A DNA stretch of 34,956 nt from a virus. A model generated the notes under the pieces. The model was not told the origin of the DNA. It saw only the letters and a program-made list of their open reading frames with translations, and did no database searches. The position numbers were made by a program, and so were the translations under genes. Of the stretch, positions 27,430 through 34,956 are shown one piece after another. The first letter of the stretch is position 1. Each line of letters opens with the position of its first letter. Location: positions 1 to 34,956 of IMG/VR virus record IMGVR_UViG_3300037069_001617; one strand, 5' to 3'.

Positions 27430-27580
27430 TTGCCCAGTTCCTTACGGTCAAGCCCCTAACACAGCTCAACCTATGATTTAAAAATGATGGAACCCTTTAA
27501 GGACTTGGAATCAATTTGAACGAGTCACCTTGAAACGTCACCTTGACTCATTTGTCGCAGATAACTGTACGAAGCTGCAC
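27430..27580. other. 151-bp intergenic region with repeats between virion genes
   Basis: Largest gap in the virion cluster. It holds a direct repeat GTCACCTTGA at 27524-27533 and 27537-27546 (13-bp period) enclosed by GAGTCA (27522-27527) and TGACTC (27544-27549). The segment near 27475-27490 is A/T-rich with TTTTTAAATCATAGGTT on the minus strand, whose TAGGTT equals the -10 of the 4435 promoter, though no -35 is apparent. Probably a minus-strand control region for the ejection genes. Confidence 0.4.
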
Positions 27581-28312
27581 CTATCCCACCTCAATCATGG
27601 GAATAGCCGCGCCCTGGCTGCTGGCATAGTTGGCCGTGACCGTGTTGACGCCCTGCGCCGGTGCCGTGACTTTGAACGGCTGGACTGTGCGGCTGCCGCC
27701 CTGGACCGCGGCCCCCAGCATCGTGGCGTTCGTGATGGAGGTGGGAGCAACGGCCGCGGAGCGATTTGAGGCAACGCCCAGAATAATGCCGCTTTTGGAC
27801 TTGGCGGCGGTGATGGAAGCTGCGATCGCCGTTCCGCTAAGGTCCACATTGTTGGCGAATAGAGCCGCCGGCGTCGCATTGTTCAGTTCAAAGATGGTGC
27901 AGCTCCCGGTGCTGAGGCCGGTAAGAGGCGTTTGCGTCGCGCTTTCGCTTACGCCGGCCACTTTCCAGAAGAAGCCGGAACCGTCGTTAGCGGCGGAGGT
28001 GAAACTTATTTTAGTCCACCCGGCCGACGCGGTTTCACTGGTTCCAAGGTCGGTGGTGATGGCCAACAGCAAATTGCCCTGCGTCGGCGCCGCGCCGAGC
28101 GTCACGGAATTGGTGTTCACCACGGCTTTCTGCTGAATCAGCGTCGGGGCGCCGCTCACAATGTCATGCCAGGCGCCCCCGGCGTACACGGACAGAATGT
28201 TGGTGTCGGTGGAATACCAGAAGCCCGCGGCGCCGGTGACAAGGGTGGGCGTGGCCGGGCGCGCGGCCAGCAGGCCTTGGCCGATATAGGAGGTTAGAAC
28301 CGTGGCGGTCAT
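27581..28312 (-). CDS. Tail fibre/adhesin-type protein (243 aa)
   Basis: Begins with TSYIGQGLLAARPATPTLVTGAAGFWYSTDTNILSVYAGGAWHDI, a short beta module found at the tips or attachment parts of phage tail proteins and repeated in the neighbouring 51-aa gene. The rest is Thr/Ala/Ser-rich beta structure without Cys or catalytic motif, as in receptor-binding or decoration proteins. Likely exposed on the virion. Exact role unknown. Confidence 0.6.
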   Translation of the reverse strand: MTATVLTSYIGQGLLAARPATPTLVTGAAGFWYSTDTNILSVYAGGAWHDIVSGAPTLIQQKAVVNTNSVTLGAAPTQGNLLLAITTDLGTSETASAGWTKISFTSAANDGSGFFWKVAGVSESATQTPLTGLSTGSCTIFELNNATPAALFANNVDLSGTAIAASITAAKSKSGIILGVASNRSAAVAPTSITNATMLGAAVQGGSRTVQPFKVTAPAQGVNTVTANYASSQGAAIPMIEVG

Positions 28313-28321
28313 GGTGGCACC

Positions 28322-28477
28322 TTAGATGCTGTGCCACGCCCCGTTGGCGTAGCAGTAGAGTGAGAGGGTGTCCGTGGCGTAGTAGAGTGCCATGCAGCCG
28401 GCGGCTACCAGCGGCGTGGCTGGACGGCTCGCTAGGGTGCCGGCGGCGAAATAGGTGGTGACGTTGGGCGAGGCCAT
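28322..28477 (-). CDS. Small fibre-type module (51 aa)
   Basis: ATG 28477 follows GGGGGAGTGACGCC. The whole protein (VTTYFAAGTLASRPATPLVAAGCMALYYATDTLSLYCYANGAWHSI) is one copy of the module that opens the 243-aa gene downstream. The two genes are 9 nt apart, so one may be a truncated duplicate of the other or a deliberately separate cap protein. Confidence 0.55.
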   Translation of the reverse strand: MASPNVTTYFAAGTLASRPATPLVAAGCMALYYATDTLSLYCYANGAWHSI

Positions 28478-28481
28478 GGCG

Positions 28482-28640
28482 TCACTCCCCCGCGAGCTGC
28501 GCGCGGAGCGCAACTATTTTTGCGTCAATGTCCTTGAGGCGCGCTAGGGCGGTGGCGTCGCCCAGCAGATATTCGCGGACGGCGCGGGCCTGCTGCACTT
28601 CAAGGTCGCGTATCTGCACATAAATGGGTTGGTCGCTCAT
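28482..28640 (-). CDS. 52-residue coiled-coil protein
   Basis: ATG 28640 lies two bases after the tail-fibre stop (TGACCATG) and reads 52 codons to TGA 28482-28484. Almost entirely helical: IRDLEVQQARAVREYLLGDATALARLKDIDAKIVALRAQLAGE with heptad spacing. Similar tiny helical proteins between fibre genes can act as fibre chaperones or trimerisation partners; this is inference. Confidence 0.55.
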   Translation of the reverse strand: MSDQPIYVQIRDLEVQQARAVREYLLGDATALARLKDIDAKIVALRAQLAGE

Positions 28641-28642
28641 GG

Positions 28643-29959
28643 TCAATCCAATAACGGGTCAATCCAGCCCGCAGTTACGAGATTCAAGGTGACACCGGCA
28701 TCAGAGAAGTTAGTGCGGGATCGCACCTGTCCGCTGGTGTTGGTCGGTATGTGCGTTAGAACGAAGGTGCCGCCCGCCGTCGCGCCTGTAACGGCGCCGG
28801 TCATCGTGGCCGGGAATGATGGAGCCAAGTCTGGAACAACTATTGGCGAGATCAAGAATGTGATACTGCCGTCCACCACCCAGTTCACGGTGAGCATCGG
28901 AAACACAATGATGCCGAGAGGGACAGAGAGGGCCGTAGTTATTGCTGACGTGCCGGGGTTTACACTGTGCAAGTCTTGGACCGAGGCCGCCAGATTAAAA
29001 TTCTTATCGTTCTGGATGTAAGCCAGAAAGTGCGCGGAGCCGTCCGTGCGGTGAGAGCCGACACGGCGGAAATACAGATAGCCGCTGGGCAGCGTCGGCG
29101 CGGTCGGGCTGGTGGAAAGCAACGATGCTGTGGTGCCATCTGCTTTCTGGATCACGAAGGAGAAATAGCTGGTGGTGTTCGCCAGGGAGCCGGCGTCCAG
29201 ACCGTTCGCGCCAACCGCGGCGGCGTCGATGGTGAGCGTCCCAGCCGTCTTTATGTTGACCGTATCTGTGCTATCGCGGCCGGTAAAGGCAGCAATATCA
29301 ATTTTTGTGTTCGGCGTGCCAGCATTGTTGGAAGTGGTGCCGCCGCGCCGGTAGCCGGTCGGATACGGCACTGCCGCCGGGATCGCCGCGGGCGGAAACG
29401 TCTCCGGCAAAAACACCGGGTCGCCGGCGCCGTCCAAAATGAGCTGCCCGTTCGCGTCCATCAGGGCGATATAGAAATTCGTCCCATCATCATTTACGGA
29501 GGACACCGCCGCGCCGCCGCCAGCGGCAGGGCTCCATGTGGGATCGGCGCCGGCGCCGGCCGAGGTGAGCACATTGGTTGCCGTGCCGGGCGCCAGCACA
29601 GCCCAGCCGCCCGCACCGCGGAATAGAATATCACCCCGCGCGCTGCCCAGCGTGTCAAGCAGGCTGCTGAGTGAGGACCAAGCCGGGTCTGAGCCGGTGG
29701 AGGACAAAATCGTGTTGGCGCCGCCGATCGCCAGCGGGCCCCATGCGCTTGCGCCGCGCGCCAGGATGCTCCCGCGCGTGCTGCCGATTTCGTCCAGCAC
29801 AGCCGACACCTTGGCCGCGGTGGTGAGGTCCGGGATGCTGCCGTTAGTGCGCGCCTGCTGTTCCCATTTGAGCTGGAATTCCAGCGTCGCGCGGCCGAGC
29901 TTGTCCACAATCGGGACGTTCCAGCTTAGCGGATTCACGCTGTTTGTGAGGTCCGCCAT
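28643..29959 (-). CDS. Tail fibre / receptor-binding protein (438 aa)
   Basis: Residues 1-45 are a conserved-looking attachment segment (WNVPIVDKLGRATLEFQLKWEQQ). Two copies of a fibre repeat follow at ~53-94 and ~101-142 (LDEIGSTRGSILARGASAWGPLAIG and LDTLGSARGDILFRGAGGWAVLAPG, each ending in DPxWS). The rest is Thr/Ser/Ala-rich beta structure up to the C-terminus. This repeat is common in tail fibres of Gram-negative phages. It should mediate host recognition. Confidence 0.75.
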   Translation of the reverse strand: MADLTNSVNPLSWNVPIVDKLGRATLEFQLKWEQQARTNGSIPDLTTAAKVSAVLDEIGSTRGSILARGASAWGPLAIGGANTILSSTGSDPAWSSLSSLLDTLGSARGDILFRGAGGWAVLAPGTATNVLTSAGAGADPTWSPAAGGGAAVSSVNDDGTNFYIALMDANGQLILDGAGDPVFLPETFPPAAIPAAVPYPTGYRRGGTTSNNAGTPNTKIDIAAFTGRDSTDTVNIKTAGTLTIDAAAVGANGLDAGSLANTTSYFSFVIQKADGTTASLLSTSPTAPTLPSGYLYFRRVGSHRTDGSAHFLAYIQNDKNFNLAASVQDLHSVNPGTSAITTALSVPLGIIVFPMLTVNWVVDGSITFLISPIVVPDLAPSFPATMTGAVTGATAGGTFVLTHIPTNTSGQVRSRTNFSDAGVTLNLVTAGWIDPLLD

Positions 29960-29961
29960 GA

Positions 29962-31770
29962 CTAGGCCCCGTCGCCGGCCGGCGGCTGCTCGTCAAAATT
30001 GTCAATGTTCGCGTCGGCGCCATCAATGCGCAGGAAGGCACCGGAGTCGGAAATTTTAAACACCCGCCCCGGGTTGGCGAATGATCCCAAAGACGTCCAG
30101 GCAATCTCCTGATCGCTCGCGCCAGTTAGCGCGATTGTGTCCATGGTCTGCCAGGTCACGCCCTGGTCATCGCTGAAAGACAGCGTGACGGTGGCAGAGC
30201 CAGGCGCCATGAGCGACTTGACAGAAGCGGCCAGCGTGAAGGATTCCACCGAGTGGAAAATGCGGTTGCGCGTGGCAATTCCGCCCGACACCACATGCTC
30301 AACCACCGTTGCTGTGTTGTCGAATAGCGAGCCGGGATTCATTTCCCAGACGTCGGTGCTGATCTGGTCCCCGGCCACGATACGCTGGCCCCACATGCAG
30401 CCGTTGCAGAAGTTCCAGGCCGTGTAGCCTTTAGTGATAAACTGCGCCCACTCGTTGGTGGTCTTGTCCCAAGCGAACGTTCCTTCCTGGCCAAGGTCCA
30501 GGACATAGAAGGTGTGACCGTCCAGCGTGAAGGTCCAGGCGCGCTTGCGGTTGGTCGAAACTGCCTGGTTAAACGTGCTGGGCGCGGGGCTTGGGACACC
30601 GTTGGGCCAGAATCGCCAGCCGGTGTGGTTGGCCGTGTGAATGCCTTGAACGCCGCAGTAATTGCCGAGATAAACCGGGTCTATCGTGTTCGGCGTAAAG
30701 CCGCCGTACCACAGGATTGAGTTAGTGACGTCCTCCGACATTTGATGGCCATTGATGCTTTCCGGCCCGGCCGCCGGGTCTAGGATAGTCTCGCTGGCCG
30801 TGCCGGCGATCGTGTCAATGGTCCAAAGGCTCTTTGCGTCGGTGCCGAAGTAGTAAATCCGGCCATTTTTAACGACATTTTTTGACATGTCCTCGCGGCC
30901 GTAGGCAATGCCGCCCGAACTCCCGGCGACAGCTATGTTCCACATAATCGCGCCTGTTACGGCGTTGAACTTCACAAATCGGCCTTGGTGGGCCACCGCG
31001 TCCGTGGTCTCAAAGCCGCAAATGGGATTCCCATCGGTCTGGTCCACCGTGACGCCGTAAACTGTGGTTACGTTCGTCCAAGTGGCATCAATGTCAGCCG
31101 GATTCACAGACGCGATCGTGGTCATGGTCATGCCGCCGATGGCCTGATTACTGCCGTGGATTTTGTAGAGGTGCATAGGGTAGCCGTTGCCCCAGCCCAG
31201 CACCCAGACGCAATCACCAGAGCCATCCGGCACAGAGCCGAGGACAGCTTTGTAGTCAGTGGCGTTAAACTTTAGGTTGGTCTTTTGGCCCCAGCTTATC
31301 GTGTTGAGCTCAGCGCCGCCGGTCAAACTGCCGGACATGATCGGTGTAGCTACCACAATGTCGTTGCCGTGCAGGTCCAGGAAGGCAGCAAGCTGAGACG
31401 AGGCCAAGATGCGGTAAGGGCCGGAGTTGGTCACGTCGGAGCTGTTCACGCCAAACGTGCCATTCCAGGTCAAATCTGTGAGATTGAAGGCATAGAGGGC
31501 CGCTGTGTTGGATATGCCGGCGCTCACCACGAACTGCGACGCCCGATAAATCTGGCACACCGGATTATTGAGCGTAGGACCGCCGAGGTCCGCCAAGGTG
31601 CGTACGCGAACCTCCGCGCCGTTCGGCCACGCATCCCACTTTCGCAGGCCGGCCGGGCTGCTGCAAAGCCCGTACACGTTGCCAAAGCGGCCGTCATAGA
31701 AAAAGCCTATGTCAGTGACACCTACGGCGGTATTCTGGTGGGGATAGCCCATGAGGGCGCCGCTGGTCAT
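29962..31770 (-). CDS. Tail hub protein, gp10 C-part with inserted beta-propeller-like region (602 aa)
   Basis: Starts by ATGA overlap with the preceding gene. Residues ~400-592 resemble the C-terminal half of P22 gp10: GHTFYVLDLGQEGTFAWDKTTNEWAQF (compare HVLVYDASSSQNGPQW), GDQISTDVWEMNPG, and TVTLSFSDDQGVTWQT...WTSLGSFANPGRVFKI...LRIDGADANI at the end. Residues 1-395 do not: they hold repeated strand units of the form LYAFN...W, LYKIHG, FVKFNAVTGAIMWNI, LWTIDTIAG, reminiscent of PQQ-type propeller blades. It presumably forms the tail hub with the 296-aa product. Confidence 0.55.
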   Translation of the reverse strand: MTSGALMGYPHQNTAVGVTDIGFFYDGRFGNVYGLCSSPAGLRKWDAWPNGAEVRVRTLADLGGPTLNNPVCQIYRASQFVVSAGISNTAALYAFNLTDLTWNGTFGVNSSDVTNSGPYRILASSQLAAFLDLHGNDIVVATPIMSGSLTGGAELNTISWGQKTNLKFNATDYKAVLGSVPDGSGDCVWVLGWGNGYPMHLYKIHGSNQAIGGMTMTTIASVNPADIDATWTNVTTVYGVTVDQTDGNPICGFETTDAVAHQGRFVKFNAVTGAIMWNIAVAGSSGGIAYGREDMSKNVVKNGRIYYFGTDAKSLWTIDTIAGTASETILDPAAGPESINGHQMSEDVTNSILWYGGFTPNTIDPVYLGNYCGVQGIHTANHTGWRFWPNGVPSPAPSTFNQAVSTNRKRAWTFTLDGHTFYVLDLGQEGTFAWDKTTNEWAQFITKGYTAWNFCNGCMWGQRIVAGDQISTDVWEMNPGSLFDNTATVVEHVVSGGIATRNRIFHSVESFTLAASVKSLMAPGSATVTLSFSDDQGVTWQTMDTIALTGASDQEIAWTSLGSFANPGRVFKISDSGAFLRIDGADANIDNFDEQPPAGDGA

Positions 31771-32657
31771 GGCGTGAACCCCTGTTCCATGCGGAGCTGG
31801 GTGCGGATTCGCTCCTCAATGCCGTTGGTGGAAATGCGCTGGACGCCGTAGCCGCCGTAGCCGCCCTCGCCGCCCGCGTCACCAATGGTATAAACTTTGC
31901 CGTCATTGCCCACCAGCACACAGGTATCATCCACCAGGACGGGCGTTCCCTCCACGATTCCGCGGGCATATACGCGGCCCTTGATCGGCGCAAAGGGCGC
32001 GTTGAAATCGCTGGTGGCGTACCAGCTCTCCGTGGAGCCGTTGCCCATGATAAGCGTATGGTCGCCCACCGTGAGCATGTCCAGCACATTGTCCGGCGCG
32101 CTTTCCTTCTCAAAGAAGTTGAGCGGGTCAATCACCACCGCGCCAGGCTCAATGAAATAAACCTTCTGGCTGTTCGCCACCGACACCAGCACGAAGCCGG
32201 AGACCGTGGCCAGCGCCTTCGGCAGCTCGCCGCCGCCCATGCCGGTGACGGCTGTTAGAGCCGTGTCGCCAACGGCTGCATAGCGCAGCGTCGAAGCATC
32301 GGAAATGAACACATACTCATACCCAATGCCCTTCATCCAGGTGAGGTAGGGGTTATTGTCGCCGGCGATCGTGCCGGTTATCTGGGTTGCGGCAGCGGTG
32401 ACGGAATCAATGCGCCAGAGGTTGTGGCCGCTCACCGTCAGCAAATCGCCGTTGAACAGGCCTAGCTTTGAATAGTTGCCGCGAATCGTGCCGCCGGCGG
32501 CCTGCACCAGGCTGTCAGAGCCCGGGCGGGTGATGAGCGCCGTTCCCTCCACCAGATTGGACGGGTCTTTTTCGACATAACGATTTTGCAGGATGATTTC
32601 CGGCTCGCCGGCGTACGTCCGCTTGTAGGCGTTCTTGCCCAGAGGGATGTTGACCAT
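31767..32657 (-). CDS. Tail hub protein, P22 gp10-like N-terminal part (296 aa)
   Basis: Resembles the N-terminal portion of packaged-DNA stabilisation protein gp10: NRYVEKDPSNLVEGTALITRPGSDSLVQ (start of the domain), RGNYSKLGLFNGDLLTVSGHNLWRI, DHTLIMGNGSTESWYATSDFNAPF (compare DFIVCFGSSTIEYFSL), and VLVGNDGKVYTIGDAGG...RISTNGIEERIRTQ (compare SVYIIGSGQASPIATASIEKIIRS). It stops where gp10 would continue, and the next gene carries the remaining part. It should bind gp4 at the portal side and plug the DNA exit. Confidence 0.7.
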   Translation of the reverse strand: MVNIPLGKNAYKRTYAGEPEIILQNRYVEKDPSNLVEGTALITRPGSDSLVQAAGGTIRGNYSKLGLFNGDLLTVSGHNLWRIDSVTAAATQITGTIAGDNNPYLTWMKGIGYEYVFISDASTLRYAAVGDTALTAVTGMGGGELPKALATVSGFVLVSVANSQKVYFIEPGAVVIDPLNFFEKESAPDNVLDMLTVGDHTLIMGNGSTESWYATSDFNAPFAPIKGRVYARGIVEGTPVLVDDTCVLVGNDGKVYTIGDAGGEGGYGGYGVQRISTNGIEERIRTQLRMEQGFTP

Positions 32658-33470
32658 TTAACACCACCACGGGCCTGCGGCGAATGACTGATAGCCGGCC
32701 GGGAAGTTCTGGGAGCCGTAAACGGTCGGCGCCTTCTGCCGGTAGCGGGCCTTGAGGCGCTTGAGGGCGGCCGTCGCGGCGGCGACAGTCTCCTGCGCCA
32801 CCACCTTTCCGTAGCGCGGCGCGAAGCGGATCATTACTCCGCAGACAAAGAAATCGTCATAGTCCTTGGGGAACGGCAGCGGGTCCGTCAGAATCATGTC
32901 CTTGCGGAGAATCCACTGCGCGAGGTCATCCCGATAAAACCACTCCTGCGCCGCGAAGTTGGACGCGCTGGTGAGCGTGATGCTGGCTTTGAAACTGCTA
33001 TCAGCCGGGTCTTGAATAAAGCGGCCGTTGGCGTCCAGCGTGATGATTTGGCCGGCAGAGCCGGAGTCGCCGGCGCCGGAGCCCTGCACAATGCCCATGC
33101 GGCTGCCCGGGTCGGGCGCCTCGGGGAAATAGAGCGTGCCGGTGGTCTGTCCCCACACGATGCGGCTGTTCTTTGGCGGGTAGGGCGTCCACTGCGTGTT
33201 GGTCAAGGTGCCAAGCGACAGCGGGTCGCTGATACCGTCCCAGCCGCCAGGTAGCTGCGGATAATTCGCCGCAACAGGGGCGGTGCGCTGCGGCGCCGGA
33301 TAAATCCAGTCCGCCAGGTTTTCGCCCAGCTCATAGCCGAAAATGCCGTTCACCAGCGCGTTGAGTCGGGTGAGCGCCTCCGTCTGCTGGTTGGTGCTGG
33401 GGGACGATCCCACGGCGATCAAATTACCTTCGCGGTAGGCGTCGGAGATAATGTTGGCCGCCGTGGTCAT
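32658..33470 (-). CDS. Head-tail adaptor, P22 gp4-like tail accessory factor (270 aa)
   Basis: The N-terminus MTTAANIISDAYREGNLIAVGSSPSTNQQTEALTRLNALVNGIFG is the typical helix pair of P22 gp4-like adaptors, which form the ring under the portal. The C-terminal helix CGVMIRFAPRYGKVVAQETVAAATAALKRLKARYRQ also fits. A beta-rich insertion (~90-190) is longer than in P22. The gp10-like genes directly downstream agree with the order gp4-gp10. The stop abuts the next start. Confidence 0.7.
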   Translation of the reverse strand: MTTAANIISDAYREGNLIAVGSSPSTNQQTEALTRLNALVNGIFGYELGENLADWIYPAPQRTAPVAANYPQLPGGWDGISDPLSLGTLTNTQWTPYPPKNSRIVWGQTTGTLYFPEAPDPGSRMGIVQGSGAGDSGSAGQIITLDANGRFIQDPADSSFKASITLTSASNFAAQEWFYRDDLAQWILRKDMILTDPLPFPKDYDDFFVCGVMIRFAPRYGKVVAQETVAAATAALKRLKARYRQKAPTVYGSQNFPAGYQSFAAGPWWC

Positions 33471-33476
33471 GTCGGG

Positions 33477-33830
33477 TTACTCGTCTTTGGGCTTCACCAG
33501 GGCCAGCAGGGCGGGCACGTCGGCGTCATCCGCCACGTCCACCTTCTCGGCCGCAAAATGATCGCGCAGGCTCTTTTCAAGCAGCGCATACAGGTCTTTG
33601 TCCTTGGCCTTGGCCTTGAACGGGATTTCAAAATCCGCCAGCGCCTTGGTGATTTCGTCCCGCGACATCGGGAGCGCGGTGGCGGCGGGCTTCTCGGCTT
33701 CGGGCGCCTTGGCCTTCACGTTGTCGGGGTGGGTGTGCAGCCAATCGCTGGGCACTTCATCGGGATGGTTGAAAATCTGGTTTTCACCCGTTTTCGGGTG
33801 CCACGCCATGGTGGGCTGGTGCTTGCTCAT
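33477..33830 (-). CDS. Small head-region protein with LEM/HeH-like helix pair (117 aa)
   Basis: ATG 33830 follows CTGGAGACCCAC. First third has HPKTGENQIFNHPDEVPSDWLHTHPDNVK, a His/Pro-rich segment found in small phage proteins following capsid genes. The middle MSRDEITKALADFEIPFKAKAKDKDLYALLEK resembles a HeH/LEM helix-extended loop-helix unit. C-terminus acidic. Role unknown; possibly capsid-portal joining. Confidence 0.55.
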   Translation of the reverse strand: MSKHQPTMAWHPKTGENQIFNHPDEVPSDWLHTHPDNVKAKAPEAEKPAATALPMSRDEITKALADFEIPFKAKAKDKDLYALLEKSLRDHFAAEKVDVADDADVPALLALVKPKDE

Positions 33831-33850
33831 TGTGGGTCTCCAGTGGATGT

Positions 33851-33887
33851 GAAAAGAGGCGACATAGCACAGTGCCATGCCGCCTCT
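33851..33887 (-). terminator. Minus-strand intrinsic terminator
   Basis: AGAGGCG (33855-33861) pairs with CGCCTCT (33881-33887); inside, CAT/ATG and GCAC/GTGC continue the stem through G-T pairs to a tiny loop. On the minus strand a TTTTC run follows (33855-33851). It sits between the 112-aa and 117-aa genes and should reduce, not abolish, distal expression. Confidence 0.75.
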
Positions 33888-33909
33888 GGTCATGCAAGGG
33901 GTGGTGGCG

Positions 33910-34248
33910 TTACGCCACTTTCCAGTTGGTGCCGTTCCAGATAACGGCCACCTGGACCGCACCGGCGCCGGCCACCGTGGAGCCCAGCGCGGGCGTGGTG
34001 GCGTCGGAAACAACCGCCTCGCTGCCTGTGATGAGGTTGGCGGTCGGCAGGTTGGCGACAGTCACCGGCTTGAACTGCATCAGCAGCTCATAGGCAGCGC
34101 CGCCGGCGTGGGCCGGATTCAGAATGTAAACGGCGTTGGTGTCGGTGGCGTAGTAGATTTTCGGCAGCGGGCCGTCGGCGTCGCTGTCCACTGTTGGCAG
34201 GTTGGCGATGAGGCCGGCCTGCAGGATGCTGAGATAACCGTTGCGCAT
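33910..34248 (-). CDS. Small virion protein, head decoration candidate (112 aa)
   Basis: ATG 34248 follows CTGGAGTAACGCAC. The stretch GLIANLPTVDSDADGPLPKIYYATDTNAVYILNP shares the xYYATDTxxxY element with the fibre modules at 28322 and 27581. The second half is beta-rich with Ala/Thr/Val (VTVANLPTANLITGSEAVVSDATTPALGSTVAGAGAVQVAVIWNGTNWKV). Flanked by two terminators right after the capsid gene, so it is likely made at its own level; capsid decoration or stabilising role is inferred. Confidence 0.55.
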   Translation of the reverse strand: MRNGYLSILQAGLIANLPTVDSDADGPLPKIYYATDTNAVYILNPAHAGGAAYELLMQFKPVTVANLPTANLITGSEAVVSDATTPALGSTVAGAGAVQVAVIWNGTNWKVA

Positions 34249-34280
34249 GTGCGTTACTCCAGAATTTCGGTGAATGTCGG

Positions 34281-34318
34281 TGAAAGGAAAGGCGCCGCCC
34301 CATGAGAGACGGCGCCTT
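34281..34318 (-). terminator. Minus-strand terminator after capsid gene
   Basis: AAGGCGCCG (34289-34297) is the exact complement of CGGCGCCTT (34310-34318) over a 12-nt loop. On the minus strand the stem runs into TTTCCTTTC. It lies just behind the capsid stop. Confidence 0.75.
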
Positions 34319-34323
34319 GTCCA

Positions 34324-34956
34324 TTACTGTCCGCAGACTCGGGTGCCCAAGAAGGGGTCCAGGACGTCCGCGCCGTACATCATATCCCAGCGGTGGATAT
34401 GCGCGCCGGTCTGGATGTCGGAACCGCGCCAGTAGCGCACGGCCAGCCCGGTTTCCGGGTCGGACGTGAAGCTGGCAACGCCGGTAAACGGCATCTGCAG
34501 GCGGGTGGAGACGAGCGAGATAGCCCGCTTCTGGAACGCCGCCTTGACGCGCATCTTGGCGGACGCCGCACCAGCGAACTGGATAAAGGCGTTGTTCGCC
34601 GGAACCGAGTCCACAGTGCCGAAGGCATTGTTGGCGTCGGTGCTCACACCGTCATTGGTGCCGGCCGCGATGATCGCCGGGCTGATGGACAGCGTTCCGG
34701 CGCCCGAGCCGTCCAAGGTGACATCCGCCAGCACGGTGAACTGCTGGAGATAGTCCAAGGCCTGCTGATTCCGCCAGTCCCACGCAAAGCAGTTCTGGAT
34801 GGTGAACACCTCGCCAGCCTTGATGGTGGCAGCGGCGCCGCCGCCAGTGATGACGAAATTCTGCGTCATGCCCTTGGTGCCAGCCGAGCCTTTCACGGTG
34901 CGGTAGTTCACGTTCTGGTTGGCGCCACTCACCTGCGCGCCGGCCGCGGAGCCGTC
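34324..34956 (-). CDS. Major capsid protein, P22 coat (gp5)-like, 3' part
   Basis: Partial: the frame is open to the window edge, so only the C-terminal 210 residues are present. GEVFTIQNCFAWDWRNQQALDYLQQFTVLAD near the middle and the end ETGLAVRYWRGSDIQTGAHIHRWDMMYGADVLDPFLGTRV match the end of P22-type coat proteins (RYWRDYD...RxDxLYG). It is the HK97-fold shell protein of the procapsid. No start codon should be assigned here; a GTG at 34932 is internal. Portal, scaffold and terminase genes probably lie beyond the window. Confidence 0.85.
   Translation of the reverse strand, partial: DGSAAGAQVSGANQNVNYRTVKGSAGTKGMTQNFVITGGGAAATIKAGEVFTIQNCFAWDWRNQQALDYLQQFTVLADVTLDGSGAGTLSISPAIIAAGTNDGVSTDANNAFGTVDSVPANNAFIQFAGAASAKMRVKAAFQKRAISLVSTRLQMPFTGVASFTSDPETGLAVRYWRGSDIQTGAHIHRWDMMYGADVLDPFLGTRVCGQ

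Noticed and set aside
1-34956. PurZ (adenylosuccinate synthetase-like) gene needed for Z-DNA synthesis
   Set aside because: No product in the window shows the GTP-binding or IMP-binding motifs of this family; it could only lie outside the window.

Overview
The window looks like most of the genome of a temperate, P22-like podovirus (tailed phage), linear and cut inside the major capsid gene at the right end. The DNA is GC-rich, genes are tightly packed with ATGA/TGATG overlaps, and GTG/TTG starts are common. A phage-borne GapR (DUF2312) homologue, a family characteristic of Alphaproteobacteria, and a 45-bp tRNA-Thr(GGU) 3' half used as attachment site point to an alphaproteobacterial host. No genus can be named from the sequence.

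Layout. (1) 1-572: AT-richer non-coding DNA with inverted and direct repeats, a candidate replication/regulatory region. (2) 573-4430, + strand: a DUF932 protein followed by a train of small unknown early genes. (3) 4497-13147, + strand: replication and recombination genes behind a TTGACA-N18-TAGGTT promoter: Toprim-SF3 primase/helicase, DnaJ-like zinc protein, Cys-rich DNA-binding candidate, family A DNA polymerase with 3'-5' exonuclease, Cas4-like PD-(D/E)XK nuclease and several microproteins. (4) 13148-15964, + strand: a 19-bp perfect palindrome in front of a small HTH gene, then VRR-NUC nuclease and a SNF2-type helicase. (5) 15965-16997, + strand: terminator/promoter element, holin-like gene, nested Rz/Rz1 spanins and a 49-residue membrane protein. 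(6) 16969-17169: attP, with the tRNA half flanked by two nearly identical palindromes. (7) 22901-17146, - strand: a promoter with a central palindrome, then an operon of phosphoesterase, small membrane protein, GapR, sulfotransferase, YfbR/DatZ-like HD phosphohydrolase, DUF5664/MazZ-like pyrophosphohydrolase, lysozyme, small Cys protein, membrane protein, excisionase-like HTH and tyrosine integrase. (8) 34956-22898, - strand: virion genes: P22-like capsid (partial), two small head-region proteins, gp4-like adaptor, a gp10-like tail hub split in two, tail fibre, three small fibre-associated proteins, a GNAT-like protein, three ejection (DNA transfer) proteins and a holin-like membrane protein.

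How it fits together. The + strand early/replication genes and the - strand lysogeny/virion genes converge on attP. Lysis genes are divided: holin and spanins on the + strand, lysozyme inside the - strand integration operon. Points of greatest interest are the GapR + sulfotransferase + DatZ-like + MazZ-like cassette, the symmetric palindromes around attP, the split and apparently domain-inserted gp10, and the SNF2 helicase with a deviant Walker A and an in-frame internal start. Eight genes shorter than 60 codons were found by direct reading (6662, 9406, 10056, 16848, and on the - strand 18806, 21613, 28477 and 28640). All assignments come from reading motifs by eye. No database search was run.
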